A stretch of DNA of 60,477 nucleotides from Alphaproteobacteria bacterium. Lineage in GTDB: Bacteria; Pseudomonadota; Alphaproteobacteria; Micropepsales; Micropepsaceae. The stretch is from contig JAGOBA010000006.1 in assembly GCA_017983635.1 (NCBI GenBank), positions 1-60,477 of the forward strand, written 5' to 3'. Every line of letters begins with the position of its first letter. The stretch's first letter is position 1. The notes below the pieces were generated by a model. That model saw only the letters and a list, made by a program, of their open reading frames with translations, did no database searches and was not told the DNA's origin. This document shows positions 34,139 to 44,490 of this stretch, one piece after another. A program made the position numbers and the translations under genes.

Positions 34139-36538
34139 ATGATCGCGCAGAAATTTCCCCGGCCGGTTTCGATCGCTACGCAGATTGGTTTGCTTTCGTT
34201 GAGCGTCGCAGCGTCGCCGCTGTTGGCGCGGGCCGACGCGGCAACGGAAAGCGACTGGATTTGGGGTGTTGCGGGTCGCGATGCCTCAAACGTCACCGCT
34301 GACATTCCTTTGTTCGTGACCTACGCCACCGCTGCGACGGGTTTTGGTAGCGGCATCGGGCCGCTTGCGGTGTCGACGGGCGACGGTGTGACGGTTGCCA
34401 TCCTCGACACCGGCATCGATCTCGATCATGCGGAGTTTACGGGACGCATCGCGGTGGGTGGCACGTGCTTCGGCGGCGCGTCCGATTGTACTGGGTCGGC
34501 CGCAATCGGCGATGACGACAACGGTCATGGCACACATGTTGCCGGCATCGTCGCAGCGGCTAGCGATGGGTTCGGTACGACGGGTGTCGCTTATGATGCC
34601 GATCTGTTGCCGGTGAAAGTCCTGGCGGCGTCGGGGGCGGGTTCCTACCAAGCGGTTGCGCAGGGTCTTTCCTATGCGTCGGTGAGTGGTGCGCAGGTCA
34701 TCAACATGAGCTTGGGCGGTCCGCGCCCCAATGTGACGTCGGACTACACGAGCCTTGTCAGCGCGCTGCAGCAGGCGGCACAGACGAGCGTCATCGTCGT
34801 TTCTGCCGGCAACGACGGCAACGGCCGCTCACCCAACTATCCGGCGGCGTTCGCGACGCAGCCGGGGATCGCCGGCAGCATGATCATCGCCGGCGCGCTG
34901 CAGCCCAATGGGGTTGGTATCGCACGCTTTTCGAATACGCCGGGAACGGGCGGATGCGCGGGGCCGCGGTCGGCGCGCTATTGCTTCAAGGACGTGTTTC
35001 TTGTCGCACCGGGCTCCAACATTCTGTCGACCATACCGGGCGGGAACTATGGTACGGCCAGCGGCACGTCGATGGCGGCGCCTTACATCTCGGGTGTTGC
35101 AGCGCTCGTCTATAGCGCGGCGCCCTATCTGACGCCGCAGGAAGTCACGACAATTCTCTTTACGTCCGCAACCGATCTTGGGCGGCCGGGAACGGATCCG
35201 ATTTATGGACGCGGGCTCGTCAACGCAGCCGGCGCTCTGTCGCCGCTTGGCGCGCTTTCGGTCGCGACGTCGGGTTCGAACACGCGGTCGCGTTCGGGAA
35301 CCGGATCGCTGGCTATTTCCCAGCTCAGCGGCTCTCTCAGCTATGGCTTGCGCAGTTCGCAAGCGGCCAAAGACCTTGTCTTCTTCGACGCCTTCAATCG
35401 CGACTTCCGCACCGACCTGACGAAGTCGGTTGCGCATGACGGCGTCTCACTTGCAGGCGTTGTCGCGCAGACGGGGCCGGCGTTGCGCAGGGTCACGTAT
35501 GCGGCCGATGGCTTGTCGGCGTCGGCGCTCTTCGGCGCGGACGACGGAAACATGGTTGCCTTTGGCGGCACGACGGACGCGCGTGTGTCGACGGTGCGCG
35601 ATGCGGTGGCAGTGGCGCGGCTCAGCGCGGATACGTCCGTTACGATCGGCTACAACGCAAGTGCGTCGGGCCGGTTGAACCAACTCGACCTCGCGGCTAG
35701 CGAGGCGTTCGATGGTTTGTTCATGTCGGCGAGTGCGCTGAATTCGCCCTATTTGGGCTTTGCCACCGATGCGTCGTTGGTCGGCGCTTCGACTGAAGTT
35801 GCAGACGGGGTAGTGTTATCGGTGGGTTATGTCTCACAGACACCCGATCGCGATGCGGCGTTCGACGATGAAATGCTGACGGTCGAGGAAGCGCAGGCCT
35901 TGCGCGGTATCGATGCTACTCATCTGGCGGCTCTGAAAGGATCGACGGCCTCGCTCAACTGGCGTTTCGCGCCGTGGGGCGTTGCGGGATTCAACGTTGC
36001 CTACACGAATGAAGACAATGCATTGTTCGGCGGGCGAGAGGCCGGTGCTTTGGCACTGACCGGCGAGGCGCATACGGTGTCGACGGGTACCGGCGCGCGG
36101 ATCAATCTCGGCAACGACTGGGTTGCGTCCGTGTCGTGGAGCGGGGGCGTCAGTCAGGTTACGCCGGAAGCGGGCGGGCTCTTCTCCAGCGTCTCTGAAT
36201 TGCGCACACAGGCTTATGGTGCAGCGTTGTCGCGCCGCGGAATCTTCGGGGTCGACGATGCTTTCGGGTTCGGAGTTTCGCGGCCGTTGCACATCGTCGA
36301 CGGGAGCGCGGTCATTACGGCCTCGACCGGCGTGACGAAAGCACGCGAGATCATCTACACGAGCGAGACGATCAACCTCGCGAGCGCGACGCCGGAGACC
36401 GATTTCGAATTCGGCTACACCACGCCGATTGGTGACGGCACGTTCTTTCAGGCGAACGCGATCTATCAATCCGACCTCGCCGGCGTGAGGGGCAGCGATG
36501 CCATTGCCGGACTCGCGACGCTGAAATCTGTTTGGTAG
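34139..36538 (+). CDS. Exported subtilase (S8) with barrel-like C-terminal domain, copy 1
   Basis: The 799-residue precursor has a signal peptide (residues about 12-32), an S8 catalytic domain with Asp90 ('VAILDTGID'), His130 ('NGHGTHVAG'), oxyanion Asn225 ('SAGNDGN') and Ser311 ('SGTSMAAPY'), and about 400 further residues that end in Trp ('LKSVW'). The tail is rich in alternating hydrophobic strands, with blocks such as 'AYTNEDNALFGGREAG'-like and 'SRPLHIVDGSAVITASTG'. It is shared with the next gene. It may form an outer-membrane barrel, making an autotransporter protease (inference). The start at 34139 follows TTGAGGA. Confidence 0.85.
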   Translation: MIAQKFPRPVSIATQIGLLSLSVAASPLLARADAATESDWIWGVAGRDASNVTADIPLFVTYATAATGFGSGIGPLAVSTGDGVTVAILDTGIDLDHAEFTGRIAVGGTCFGGASDCTGSAAIGDDDNGHGTHVAGIVAAASDGFGTTGVAYDADLLPVKVLAASGAGSYQAVAQGLSYASVSGAQVINMSLGGPRPNVTSDYTSLVSALQQAAQTSVIVVSAGNDGNGRSPNYPAAFATQPGIAGSMIIAGALQPNGVGIARFSNTPGTGGCAGPRSARYCFKDVFLVAPGSNILSTIPGGNYGTASGTSMAAPYISGVAALVYSAAPYLTPQEVTTILFTSATDLGRPGTDPIYGRGLVNAAGALSPLGALSVATSGSNTRSRSGTGSLAISQLSGSLSYGLRSSQAAKDLVFFDAFNRDFRTDLTKSVAHDGVSLAGVVAQTGPALRRVTYAADGLSASALFGADDGNMVAFGGTTDARVSTVRDAVAVARLSADTSVTIGYNASASGRLNQLDLAASEAFDGLFMSASALNSPYLGFATDASLVGASTEVADGVVLSVGYVSQTPDRDAAFDDEMLTVEEAQALRGIDATHLAALKGSTASLNWRFAPWGVAGFNVAYTNEDNALFGGREAGALALTGEAHTVSTGTGARINLGNDWVASVSWSGGVSQVTPEAGGLFSSVSELRTQAYGAALSRRGIFGVDDAFGFGVSRPLHIVDGSAVITASTGVTKAREIIYTSETINLASATPETDFEFGYTTPIGDGTFFQANAIYQSDLAGVRGSDAIAGLATLKSVW

Positions 36539-36704
36539 TCATTTGCTAACCAACGAACGGGCGGTTCCGCTATGGCGCCGCCCGATTTCGATTCAAATCG
36601 CGAAGTTCTTTCAAACCGGGCCTTAGGCCGGGCCGGATCAAGATGATGGCGATGAGTGCGGGTCGATCGAACCCGCTGTTCGCGACGTCACCTTGGGGTT
36701 CTTC

Positions 36705-39107
36705 ATGCAAATTTCCGCTCGTTTGGCCTTGCTGAGTCTTTCTGTCAGCGCGTTTCCTTATGCGGCGTATGCCGATGCAGAGAAAACCCCTTGGGTCTAC
36801 GGCATCGACGAGCGGCAACAGGCCGAAGCCGATGTGAACAATCCGTGGGTGGTCGCCTATGCCGATGAGCCCCAGACAGCTCGTGTGGGACGGCCGCGCG
36901 CTCCGCGCCCAGCTCCGGCGCCCGCGCCTGCGCCCGCGCCGCCGCCGCCTCCGCCGCCCACCAACAACACGGGCGCCGGTATTCTAGTCGGTATCGTCGA
37001 CACGGGTATCGATCTCGACCATCCGGAGTTTGTGGGGCGCATCGCTGCAGGCGGTACGTGCTTCGGCGGCTCGACGGCCTGTCCAGGGCTTGCCGCACAG
37101 GGCGACGACAACAACGGTCATGGCACGCACGTTGCGGGCATTGTCGCAGCCGCAGCCAATGGTACGGGCAACACCGGCGTCGCGCCGGGCGCTTCGTTGC
37201 TGGCGGTTAAAGTGCTCGCCGCGAACGGCAGCGGATCTTACTCGTCGGTGGCCAGCGGGATTTCCTATGCCGCAAGCCGCGGCGCGAAGGTCATCAATTT
37301 GAGCTTGGGCGGCAGTTCGGCGTCGACGGTTCTTCTGGCGCCGTTGCAGCAGGCAGCGGCAACGTCGGTGATCGTGGCCGCAGCCGGCAACAGCGGCAAT
37401 GCGCAGGCACCGGGGTATCCTGCCGCTTACGCAACGCAGGCCGGTGTCGTCGGCAGCATGATCATTGTCGGATCGGTTGGTCCGACCAATGTCGTTTCGT
37501 CCTTCTCGCAGACGCCGGGCAACGGTGGTTGCGTGGCGGTGGGCGCCAAGACGACGTGCTTCAAAGATGTGTTCCTGGTTGCGCCGGGGCAGAGCATCTA
37601 TTCGACTTACATGGGCGGCGGTTACGCGACCATGTCAGGGACGTCGATGGCGACGCCGTACGTGTCCGGCGTTGCGGCGCGCGTTCTGGGCGCTGCGCCT
37701 TATCTGACGCCGCAGCAGGTCGTGTCGATCATGTTGCAGTCGGCGATCGATCTTGGCGCCGCCGGTACGGACGCAGTGTATGGCCGCGGGTTGGTCAATC
37801 TGGCGGGTGCGTTGGCGCCGCTTGGTTCGCAGTCGATCGCGACGGCGGGTGGTTCGACGGCGAGCTTCACCGGTACGGGCAACGTGGGCAAGTCCGGTTT
37901 GTCGGGCGTGCTGTCGGCGGGTCTGCGCGGGTCGCAAGTCGCGAAGGATGCTGTGTTCTTCGACTCATATGGTCGCGACTATCGCACGAACTTGGCAGAA
38001 GCGACCGGAACGGGCGCGTTCAGTCTTCGCGGTATGGTCTCGCCAGACGGCTTGTTCAGAAGCGTTGCCGCCTTGGGTCAGGGTTTCAGCGTGACCGGTT
38101 TCGTGGCCGACCAGGCGCCGAATGCCGTGGCAGCGGCGGGCTTTGCGCCGCAGACGGATGCAGGGCTCAGCGATATCGTCATCAAGACTCAGTTCGGCGA
38201 TTCGTCGGTGACGTTCGGGCACAACGCCTCGCTTGAGGGGCGGGTGAATGCGCTCGATCTGGCGGCAAGCGAAGCTTACGACGGGTTGTTCCTCGACGCG
38301 TCGGCGATGAATTCGCCGTTCATGGCGCTGACCGACGGGTCGACGTTCCTGGCGGGCAGCGTGGCGCTCGGCGACGGGCTCAGCTTCACTGCGGGTCACG
38401 CGGCAACGGACGAGGCGACCAACGCGTATCTTGCCGACGGGATGCTAACGGCGGACGAGACGCAGGCTTATCTGGCGCAAGACATGACCCACCAGCGCGC
38501 GGCCGAGAATACGATGGCGGCGATGACATGGCGCTTCGCTTCGTGGGGTGTGGCGGGCTTGAACCTCGCCTATACGACGGAAGAGAACAGCTTGCTCGGC
38601 TCGCAAGAGCAGGGCGCGCTGGCGCTGACGGCCGATGCGGCAACGACGTCGGTCGGGTTCGGGGCGCGCGCCAATCTTGGCGACGATTGGGTGCTCAGCG
38701 CCTCGTGGAGCCGCGGTCAGACGGAGGCCAATCCCGTTGCCGGCGGCTTGTTCCAGAGCTTCTCGGATATTGAGTCCGAGGCGTATGGCGTCGCGGTCGC
38801 TAAGCGCGGCGTGTTCGGCAAGAGCGACACGATGGGCTTTGCGATTTCGCGTCCGCTGCACATCACGGGCGGCTCGGCGATCGTGACGGCATCGACCGGC
38901 GTTACGGAAGACCGCGAGATCATCTATACGACCGAGGTGATCAATCTTGCCTCGACGACACCGGAGACCGACTACGAGCTTGGCTATACGGCGCTACTCG
39001 GCGAGAGCACGAGCTTGCAGGTGAGCGCGCTCTACCAGCAAGACGTCGGCGGTCAGGCCAGCAGCGATGCGGTCGCCGGGTTCGTTACGTTGAAGACGCA
39101 GTGGTAA
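36705..39107 (+). CDS. Exported subtilase (S8) with barrel-like C-terminal domain, copy 2
   Basis: The 800-residue protein is a paralogue of the preceding one: signal peptide (1-23), a Pro/Ala-rich linker (about 63-85) absent from copy 1, and the catalytic triad Asp99, His139, Ser314 ('MSGTSMATPYVSGVA'). The C-terminal half matches copy 1 block for block and ends 'LKTQW'. Both copies keep complete active sites. The 166-bp gap between them has a weak GC-rich hairpin (36559-36583), so they may be separately or jointly transcribed. The start is the ATG at 36705; an upstream in-frame TTG at 36693 is less likely. Confidence 0.86.
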   Translation: MQISARLALLSLSVSAFPYAAYADAEKTPWVYGIDERQQAEADVNNPWVVAYADEPQTARVGRPRAPRPAPAPAPAPAPPPPPPPTNNTGAGILVGIVDTGIDLDHPEFVGRIAAGGTCFGGSTACPGLAAQGDDNNGHGTHVAGIVAAAANGTGNTGVAPGASLLAVKVLAANGSGSYSSVASGISYAASRGAKVINLSLGGSSASTVLLAPLQQAAATSVIVAAAGNSGNAQAPGYPAAYATQAGVVGSMIIVGSVGPTNVVSSFSQTPGNGGCVAVGAKTTCFKDVFLVAPGQSIYSTYMGGGYATMSGTSMATPYVSGVAARVLGAAPYLTPQQVVSIMLQSAIDLGAAGTDAVYGRGLVNLAGALAPLGSQSIATAGGSTASFTGTGNVGKSGLSGVLSAGLRGSQVAKDAVFFDSYGRDYRTNLAEATGTGAFSLRGMVSPDGLFRSVAALGQGFSVTGFVADQAPNAVAAAGFAPQTDAGLSDIVIKTQFGDSSVTFGHNASLEGRVNALDLAASEAYDGLFLDASAMNSPFMALTDGSTFLAGSVALGDGLSFTAGHAATDEATNAYLADGMLTADETQAYLAQDMTHQRAAENTMAAMTWRFASWGVAGLNLAYTTEENSLLGSQEQGALALTADAATTSVGFGARANLGDDWVLSASWSRGQTEANPVAGGLFQSFSDIESEAYGVAVAKRGVFGKSDTMGFAISRPLHITGGSAIVTASTGVTEDREIIYTTEVINLASTTPETDYELGYTALLGESTSLQVSALYQQDVGGQASSDAVAGFVTLKTQW

Positions 39108-39110
39108 GCG

Positions 39111-39584
39111 TCACTCGCCCTTGCCCTTGAGCTGCTCGCGCGCGGTTTGAATCTCGCGCCGCAGCCGAACCGGGTCGTTGATCATCTTGACGCGTATGGC
39201 GCCGGCCCCGGTGCCATGCACGTGGATGGCGCCGAAACCGAAGATGCGGCCCATGATCGATTCCTCGATGTTCACTTCCTCGATCTTGTCGAGGCTGACT
39301 TCTTCGGTCTTGATCGAGACGAGGCCGGTCTTCTTGACGAAGCGATCGCTCGTCACCGCGACTTCCAGCGCGTAGCCGTGGACGAACGCGTAGAGTCCGT
39401 ACATGAACGGCACGACCGTCATGAGCAACAGGAAGATCTCGCGCGCCTGGTACGGGTAACCGCCGAGCACGATGGCGATGAAGGGGCCGGCGAGGATCGC
39501 CACACCCAGCCAGTAGAGCCAGTGGTAGCCCGTCAGGAATAGAACTCGCTCGCTCTTTCCCAGCGTGCGGCTGACGTAACTCAT
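39111..39584 (-). CDS. PH-domain (bPH2) membrane protein
   Basis: The 157-residue protein has two hydrophobic segments (about residues 18-42 and 49-70) followed by a bacterial PH domain ('EVAVTSDRFVKKTGLVSIKTEEVSLDKIEEVNIEES'-type core, quoted in part). 'GRIFGFGAIHVHGTGAG' is the typical bPH2 end block. These proteins sit at the inner membrane; role unknown. The start MSYVSRT at 39584 has GGGGGA upstream. It converges with the second subtilase gene. Confidence 0.85.
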   Translation of the reverse strand: MSYVSRTLGKSERVLFLTGYHWLYWLGVAILAGPFIAIVLGGYPYQAREIFLLLMTVVPFMYGLYAFVHGYALEVAVTSDRFVKKTGLVSIKTEEVSLDKIEEVNIEESIMGRIFGFGAIHVHGTGAGAIRVKMINDPVRLRREIQTAREQLKGKGE

Positions 39585-39627
39585 GATGTCCCCCGAGACC
39601 CTATGCTTCGGATGCGGGCAAGGGTGT

Positions 39628-40404
39628 TCACAACCCGTTTGTGCCCGCAAGGGCCTTGAGCCGCTCGGCGTCGCGGATTTCGACTTCCTGGGCCGAGGGG
39701 AGGCGGATCACCCCCAAACTCTTTATGCGGCTGAAAGCGCGGCTGACCGTTTCCAGCGTTAACCCGAGAAAATCCGCGATGTCGTTGCGCGTCATGGGCA
39801 GCTTCAAAACGCCGGTCGAGGTCTTCGGACAACGGGAGGCGTGCAGGTCAAGCAGGAAGGCTGCCACACGTTCCATAGCCGTGCGCCGGCCGAGCGCATA
39901 GGCATGGTCGTAGGCGGTCTCAAGCTGGCGCGCGGCGCCCGCGCGGTAGCCTTTGTCGACGGCCGGATACTTTGCCATGAGTTCTTCGAGCTTGCGGCGG
40001 TCGAAGCGGCAAACTTCCGCTTCGGTCAGTGCTTCAGCGTTGAAGTGATAAGCGGGGCCAGCGGGGATGCCGATGAATTGGCCGGCGAACAGGAAGTCGA
40101 GAATCTGACGGCGGCCGTCGTCGCTTTCCTTCGAGGCGCGAAGCGCGCCGCGTGTGACGACGTAGCTATACTTCGCCGCGTCGCCGTCCCAGGTCAGCGT
40201 TTCGCCGGGCTTCAATTGCACGCGGTTGGAGCTTCCGGCCAAGTCGCGAATTTCGATGTCGTCCATGCCGCCACAGATGTCGCTTTTGCGGGCGGGGCAG
40301 GTCAGGCATGCCAACGACTCGTACACGGGATGCAGATGGGCGGTGTCCCCGGCGCTCACGCGGCCCAGGCCAGACAAGGAAGATCGATCTCTGGTGGAGA
40401 GCAT
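39628..40404 (-). CDS. FNR/Crp-family oxygen-responsive regulator (FnrN/FnrL type)
   Basis: The 258-residue protein has an N-terminal Cys cluster C33-x2-C36-x7-C44 ('ACLTCPARKSDICGG') and a further Cys132 in the cNMP-like domain, the layout that binds a [4Fe-4S] cluster in alphaproteobacterial FnrN-type proteins. The C-terminal HTH contains 'ETVSR', the FNR recognition helix core. It should switch genes on under low oxygen. The start at 40404 is chosen by the ATG; a TTG at 40434 is in frame. No FNR box was seen next to it. Confidence 0.88.
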   Translation of the reverse strand: MLSTRDRSSLSGLGRVSAGDTAHLHPVYESLACLTCPARKSDICGGMDDIEIRDLAGSSNRVQLKPGETLTWDGDAAKYSYVVTRGALRASKESDDGRRQILDFLFAGQFIGIPAGPAYHFNAEALTEAEVCRFDRRKLEELMAKYPAVDKGYRAGAARQLETAYDHAYALGRRTAMERVAAFLLDLHASRCPKTSTGVLKLPMTRNDIADFLGLTLETVSRAFSRIKSLGVIRLPSAQEVEIRDAERLKALAGTNGL

Positions 40405-40574
40405 CACTGATTCCGCGGTCGAATGGCTGCTCAATGTACCTGGGAATGCGCCGACGCGGCAACACTGCGGCGTGGGGATTTGTCGCGCCTTGCCGGGGTC
40501 TCCCGGCTTCGCTAGAACGCGCGCAATTCCGGCAATCGCGGCTTCTCAGCACACATTAAGGAAACGGCGGTCCC

Positions 40575-42229
<1,655 letters not shown>

Positions 42230-42230
<1 letters not shown>

Positions 42231-42610
42231 TGATGAAACGGTTCGGGTTGATCTTGGCCGTGGCGCTCGGTGCGCCGGGCTGCAATGCGGAAGTGGGGCA
42301 GGCGGGTCCTGGTGGCACGATTGCCGGGCATGTGACGCTCGGGCCGATTATGCCGGTCTGCCGTGTCGATGTGCCGTGCGACGGGGCCTACAAGGACGCC
42401 AGGGTTGTGGTGCGGACCAAGTCGGGTGCGGTTGTGGCGCGGGCGACGAGTGACGCCAATGGCGACTTTCGGCTTGATGTGGCGGCGGGGGCTTACACCG
42501 TCGGCGTCGCTGTGGAGGGCATGATGCCGCGCTGTGGCGAGGCGGAAGCTGTCGTGGCGCAGGGGCAGACTGTGCGGGTCGCGATCGATTGCGACAGCGG
42601 CATTCGCTGA
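42230..42610 (+). CDS. Small lipoprotein with carboxypeptidase-regulatory-like fold
   Basis: The 126-residue precursor has a signal ending in the lipobox-like APGC, then a small beta-sandwich ('GTIAGHVTLGPIMP', 'ARATSDANGDFRLDVAAGAY') that resembles the carboxypeptidase regulatory-like family, and two internal cysteines (CRVDVPC). The ATG at 42230 overlaps the ettA stop (TGATG); two Met codons follow each other. It is the last gene before a bidirectional terminator. Function unknown. Confidence 0.75.
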
Positions 42611-42617
42611 GCGCCAC

Positions 42618-42643
42618 AAAAAACCCCGCCGTTTCGGGCGGGG
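42618..42643 (-). terminator. Intrinsic terminator for the mlaA-mlaC operon
   Basis: On the minus strand a GC-rich 7-bp stem (CCCCGCC/GGCGGGG) with a six-base loop is followed by six T residues (complement of the A-run at 42618-42623). It stands 26 bases after the mlaC stop and 8 bases after the end of the convergent lipoprotein gene, so it can also stop that transcript. Confidence 0.85.
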
Positions 42644-42668
42644 CATTTCTCATTCCGTTGCGGCGCGC

Positions 42669-43301
42669 CTAACGCGGCATTGAGCTCGCCATGATTTGCT
42701 GCGCTTGTTGGCTCAAGTGCGCGGTGAGGCGGGGGACGCTGCCACCGTTCTTCGACATGAAGCCGGCGAATTGATCGCGTTGTTCGACCGAAAGCCAAAT
42801 GCCAGCGACTTGCACGTCGACGAAGCGGTAGTTGCCGTTGCCGCCCAGAAGGCGGAAGGCCACACGCAGCGGCTCACGTGCCGAAGGATCGACCACGATC
42901 ATGTTGACCGTCACGTCGCCCGGCTTGTTGTCGATCGAGCCCACGACCTTCAGGGTTTGGCCCTTGTATTGGTCCAAGCGCGATTCATAGACCGCGGTCG
43001 CGAAGTCGGTGAACGCTTTGACGAACGCTTCCAGATCGGCATCGCTGGCGCCGCGGCGATAGTTGCCGAGCGTGAACATTGCCGTCTTGCGGGCGTCGGC
43101 GTACTGCAAAATGAACTCGCGGAACTTTGCGCGGCGTTGCGGATCGCTGGTGTTGCGCAGAATGCCGACGCCACGGTCGATCAGCCCTTGGGCGAATTGC
43201 TCGGCTGCGGGATCGGCGATGGCGGTGCCGACCGAGGTCAGCGCGGCCGCGCCCAGAATAAGTGAAAACAACGCACGTCGTGCGATTACGAACAAACTCA
43301 T
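42669..43301 (-). CDS. mlaC: MlaC / Ttg2D-type phospholipid-binding protein
   Basis: MlaC carries phospholipids across the periplasm between MlaA in the outer membrane and the MlaFEDB complex. The 210-residue precursor has a signal segment (residues about 7-29), then 'QRRAKFREFILQYADARKTA' and 'PLRVAFRLLGGNGNYRFVDV', typical of the Toluene_tolerance (Ttg2) family. It follows mlaA by 60 bases on the same strand. The MlaFEDB genes are not in the window. Confidence 0.9.
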   Translation of the reverse strand: MSLFVIARRALFSLILGAAALTSVGTAIADPAAEQFAQGLIDRGVGILRNTSDPQRRAKFREFILQYADARKTAMFTLGNYRRGASDADLEAFVKAFTDFATAVYESRLDQYKGQTLKVVGSIDNKPGDVTVNMIVVDPSAREPLRVAFRLLGGNGNYRFVDVQVAGIWLSVEQRDQFAGFMSKNGGSVPRLTAHLSQQAQQIMASSMPR

Positions 43302-43361
43302 CTTTCCTCACCCCCGCGCATTCTGCGCGGACTGAAACCCGTTACGTCACAGCCTATGAGA

Positions 43362-44195
43362 CTACTGTGCGCCTGGATTGGGGCTAATTGGTGACGGCGA
43401 TGTAATGCCGCCGCCAGACTCGAAATCCGGGAGATCCTGGGACGGCGCGCCGTTACGGATAGCATCCGCACGAGACTGCCGGTAAAGGCTACGGATCGAG
43501 GCGTAATAGTCAACCGACGAGCGCTCGATATCGTCCAGCGTTTCAATGTTGCGCGAACGTAAATCGATCACATTAAGGACAGTTCGCGCGATCGGAACGT
43601 ACTCCAGATCGTCGTCGCCCCAATTCACGTAGGTCAGCGGATCGAGACCGCGGTCAACCACAAACCCGGTGAAATCTCGCGCGCTCGAAGGTCCCATCAA
43701 CGGGAAATAGAAGTACGGACCTTCGTTCACGCCCCATACCGCCAGCGTCTGACCGAAGTCTTCGTCGTGATAGGGGTGGCCAAGATCTTTCGCGACGTCA
43801 ATCAAGCCGCCGATCCCGATGGTCGAGTTGACGCCGAAGCGCACCAGCGTGTCACCGGCGCGATCGGTGTCGCCCTGGAGCAAGTCGTTGGCGAAGATCA
43901 CGGGCGAATTCAGATTGTTCATGAAGTTGCGCACGCCGTTGCGTGCGAAGTCCGGAAGGACGGCGCGATAAACGACGGCAACAGGCCGCAACAGCAGTTC
44001 GTCGAGAACTTGGTTCACGCCGAAGAAGAAGCGGTTCGAACCTTCGAACGGGTCGTTGGTGTCGTCCTCTTGAACTTGTTGGGTTGTGACCGTCTGCTGC
44101 GGTGGTGCTTTTGCGTCTTCCGCAAGTGCGTCTGTGGCTGGCATCGCAACCGCGCCTACCGCCATGGCCACCAAGAAATTACGAACCGCGCTCAT
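43362..44195 (-). CDS. mlaA: MlaA (VacJ) family outer-membrane lipid-transport protein, without lipobox
   Basis: MlaA removes mislocalised phospholipids from the outer leaflet. The 277-residue protein has the family blocks 'NDPFEGSNRFFFGVNQVLDE', 'VRNFMNNLNSPVIFANDLLQ' and 'YFYFPLMGPSSARD'. Family members are normally lipoproteins, but this one has no cysteine anywhere; it has a simple cleavable signal ending in DALAED. It must therefore be held in the membrane by its protein fold or by a porin partner. mlaC follows. Confidence 0.9.
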   Translation of the reverse strand: MSAVRNFLVAMAVGAVAMPATDALAEDAKAPPQQTVTTQQVQEDDTNDPFEGSNRFFFGVNQVLDELLLRPVAVVYRAVLPDFARNGVRNFMNNLNSPVIFANDLLQGDTDRAGDTLVRFGVNSTIGIGGLIDVAKDLGHPYHDEDFGQTLAVWGVNEGPYFYFPLMGPSSARDFTGFVVDRGLDPLTYVNWGDDDLEYVPIARTVLNVIDLRSRNIETLDDIERSSVDYYASIRSLYRQSRADAIRNGAPSQDLPDFESGGGITSPSPISPNPGAQ

Positions 44196-44448
44196 GCGCC
44201 GCTACCCTTTCACCCACATCAGGCCGCGGCCCGCACGCCCCTCGCACGGTCCTAGACCCCAACCAAGTGGTTCCGATGTCCTTATGCCGCCTACCGGCTA
44301 ACCTTCAGATCATCGTTCCCATTGCTTATACGGTACATGACGATGATGGCATAAGGTTACGATCCCGTGAGGAAGTTGAATGTTTTTCCCTGTGGCACGT
44401 ATGCCGCGAGTGTGATCATTTATACACTCTAAAGTTGTCCTAGCACAT

Positions 44449-44468
44449 CATATAAAGATATGTTTATG
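44449..44468. promoter_or_regulatory. Imperfect palindrome upstream of sahR (probable SahR operator)
   Basis: CATATAAAGATATGTTTATG matches its own reverse complement at 14 of 20 positions and ends 22 bases before the preferred GTG start of the ArsR/methyltransferase gene. AT-rich palindromes of this kind are used by ArsR-family SAH-responsive repressors. It is the best operator candidate for autoregulation of sahR-metF-metH. The factor was not tested. Confidence 0.5.
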
Positions 44469-44490
44469 TGTCGCTATGGAGGCGTGGCCC

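Noticed and set aside
44196..44490. SAM riboswitch upstream of the methionine operon
   Set aside because: No SAM-riboswitch core was seen; the operon has a SahR-type regulator and an operator-like palindrome instead.
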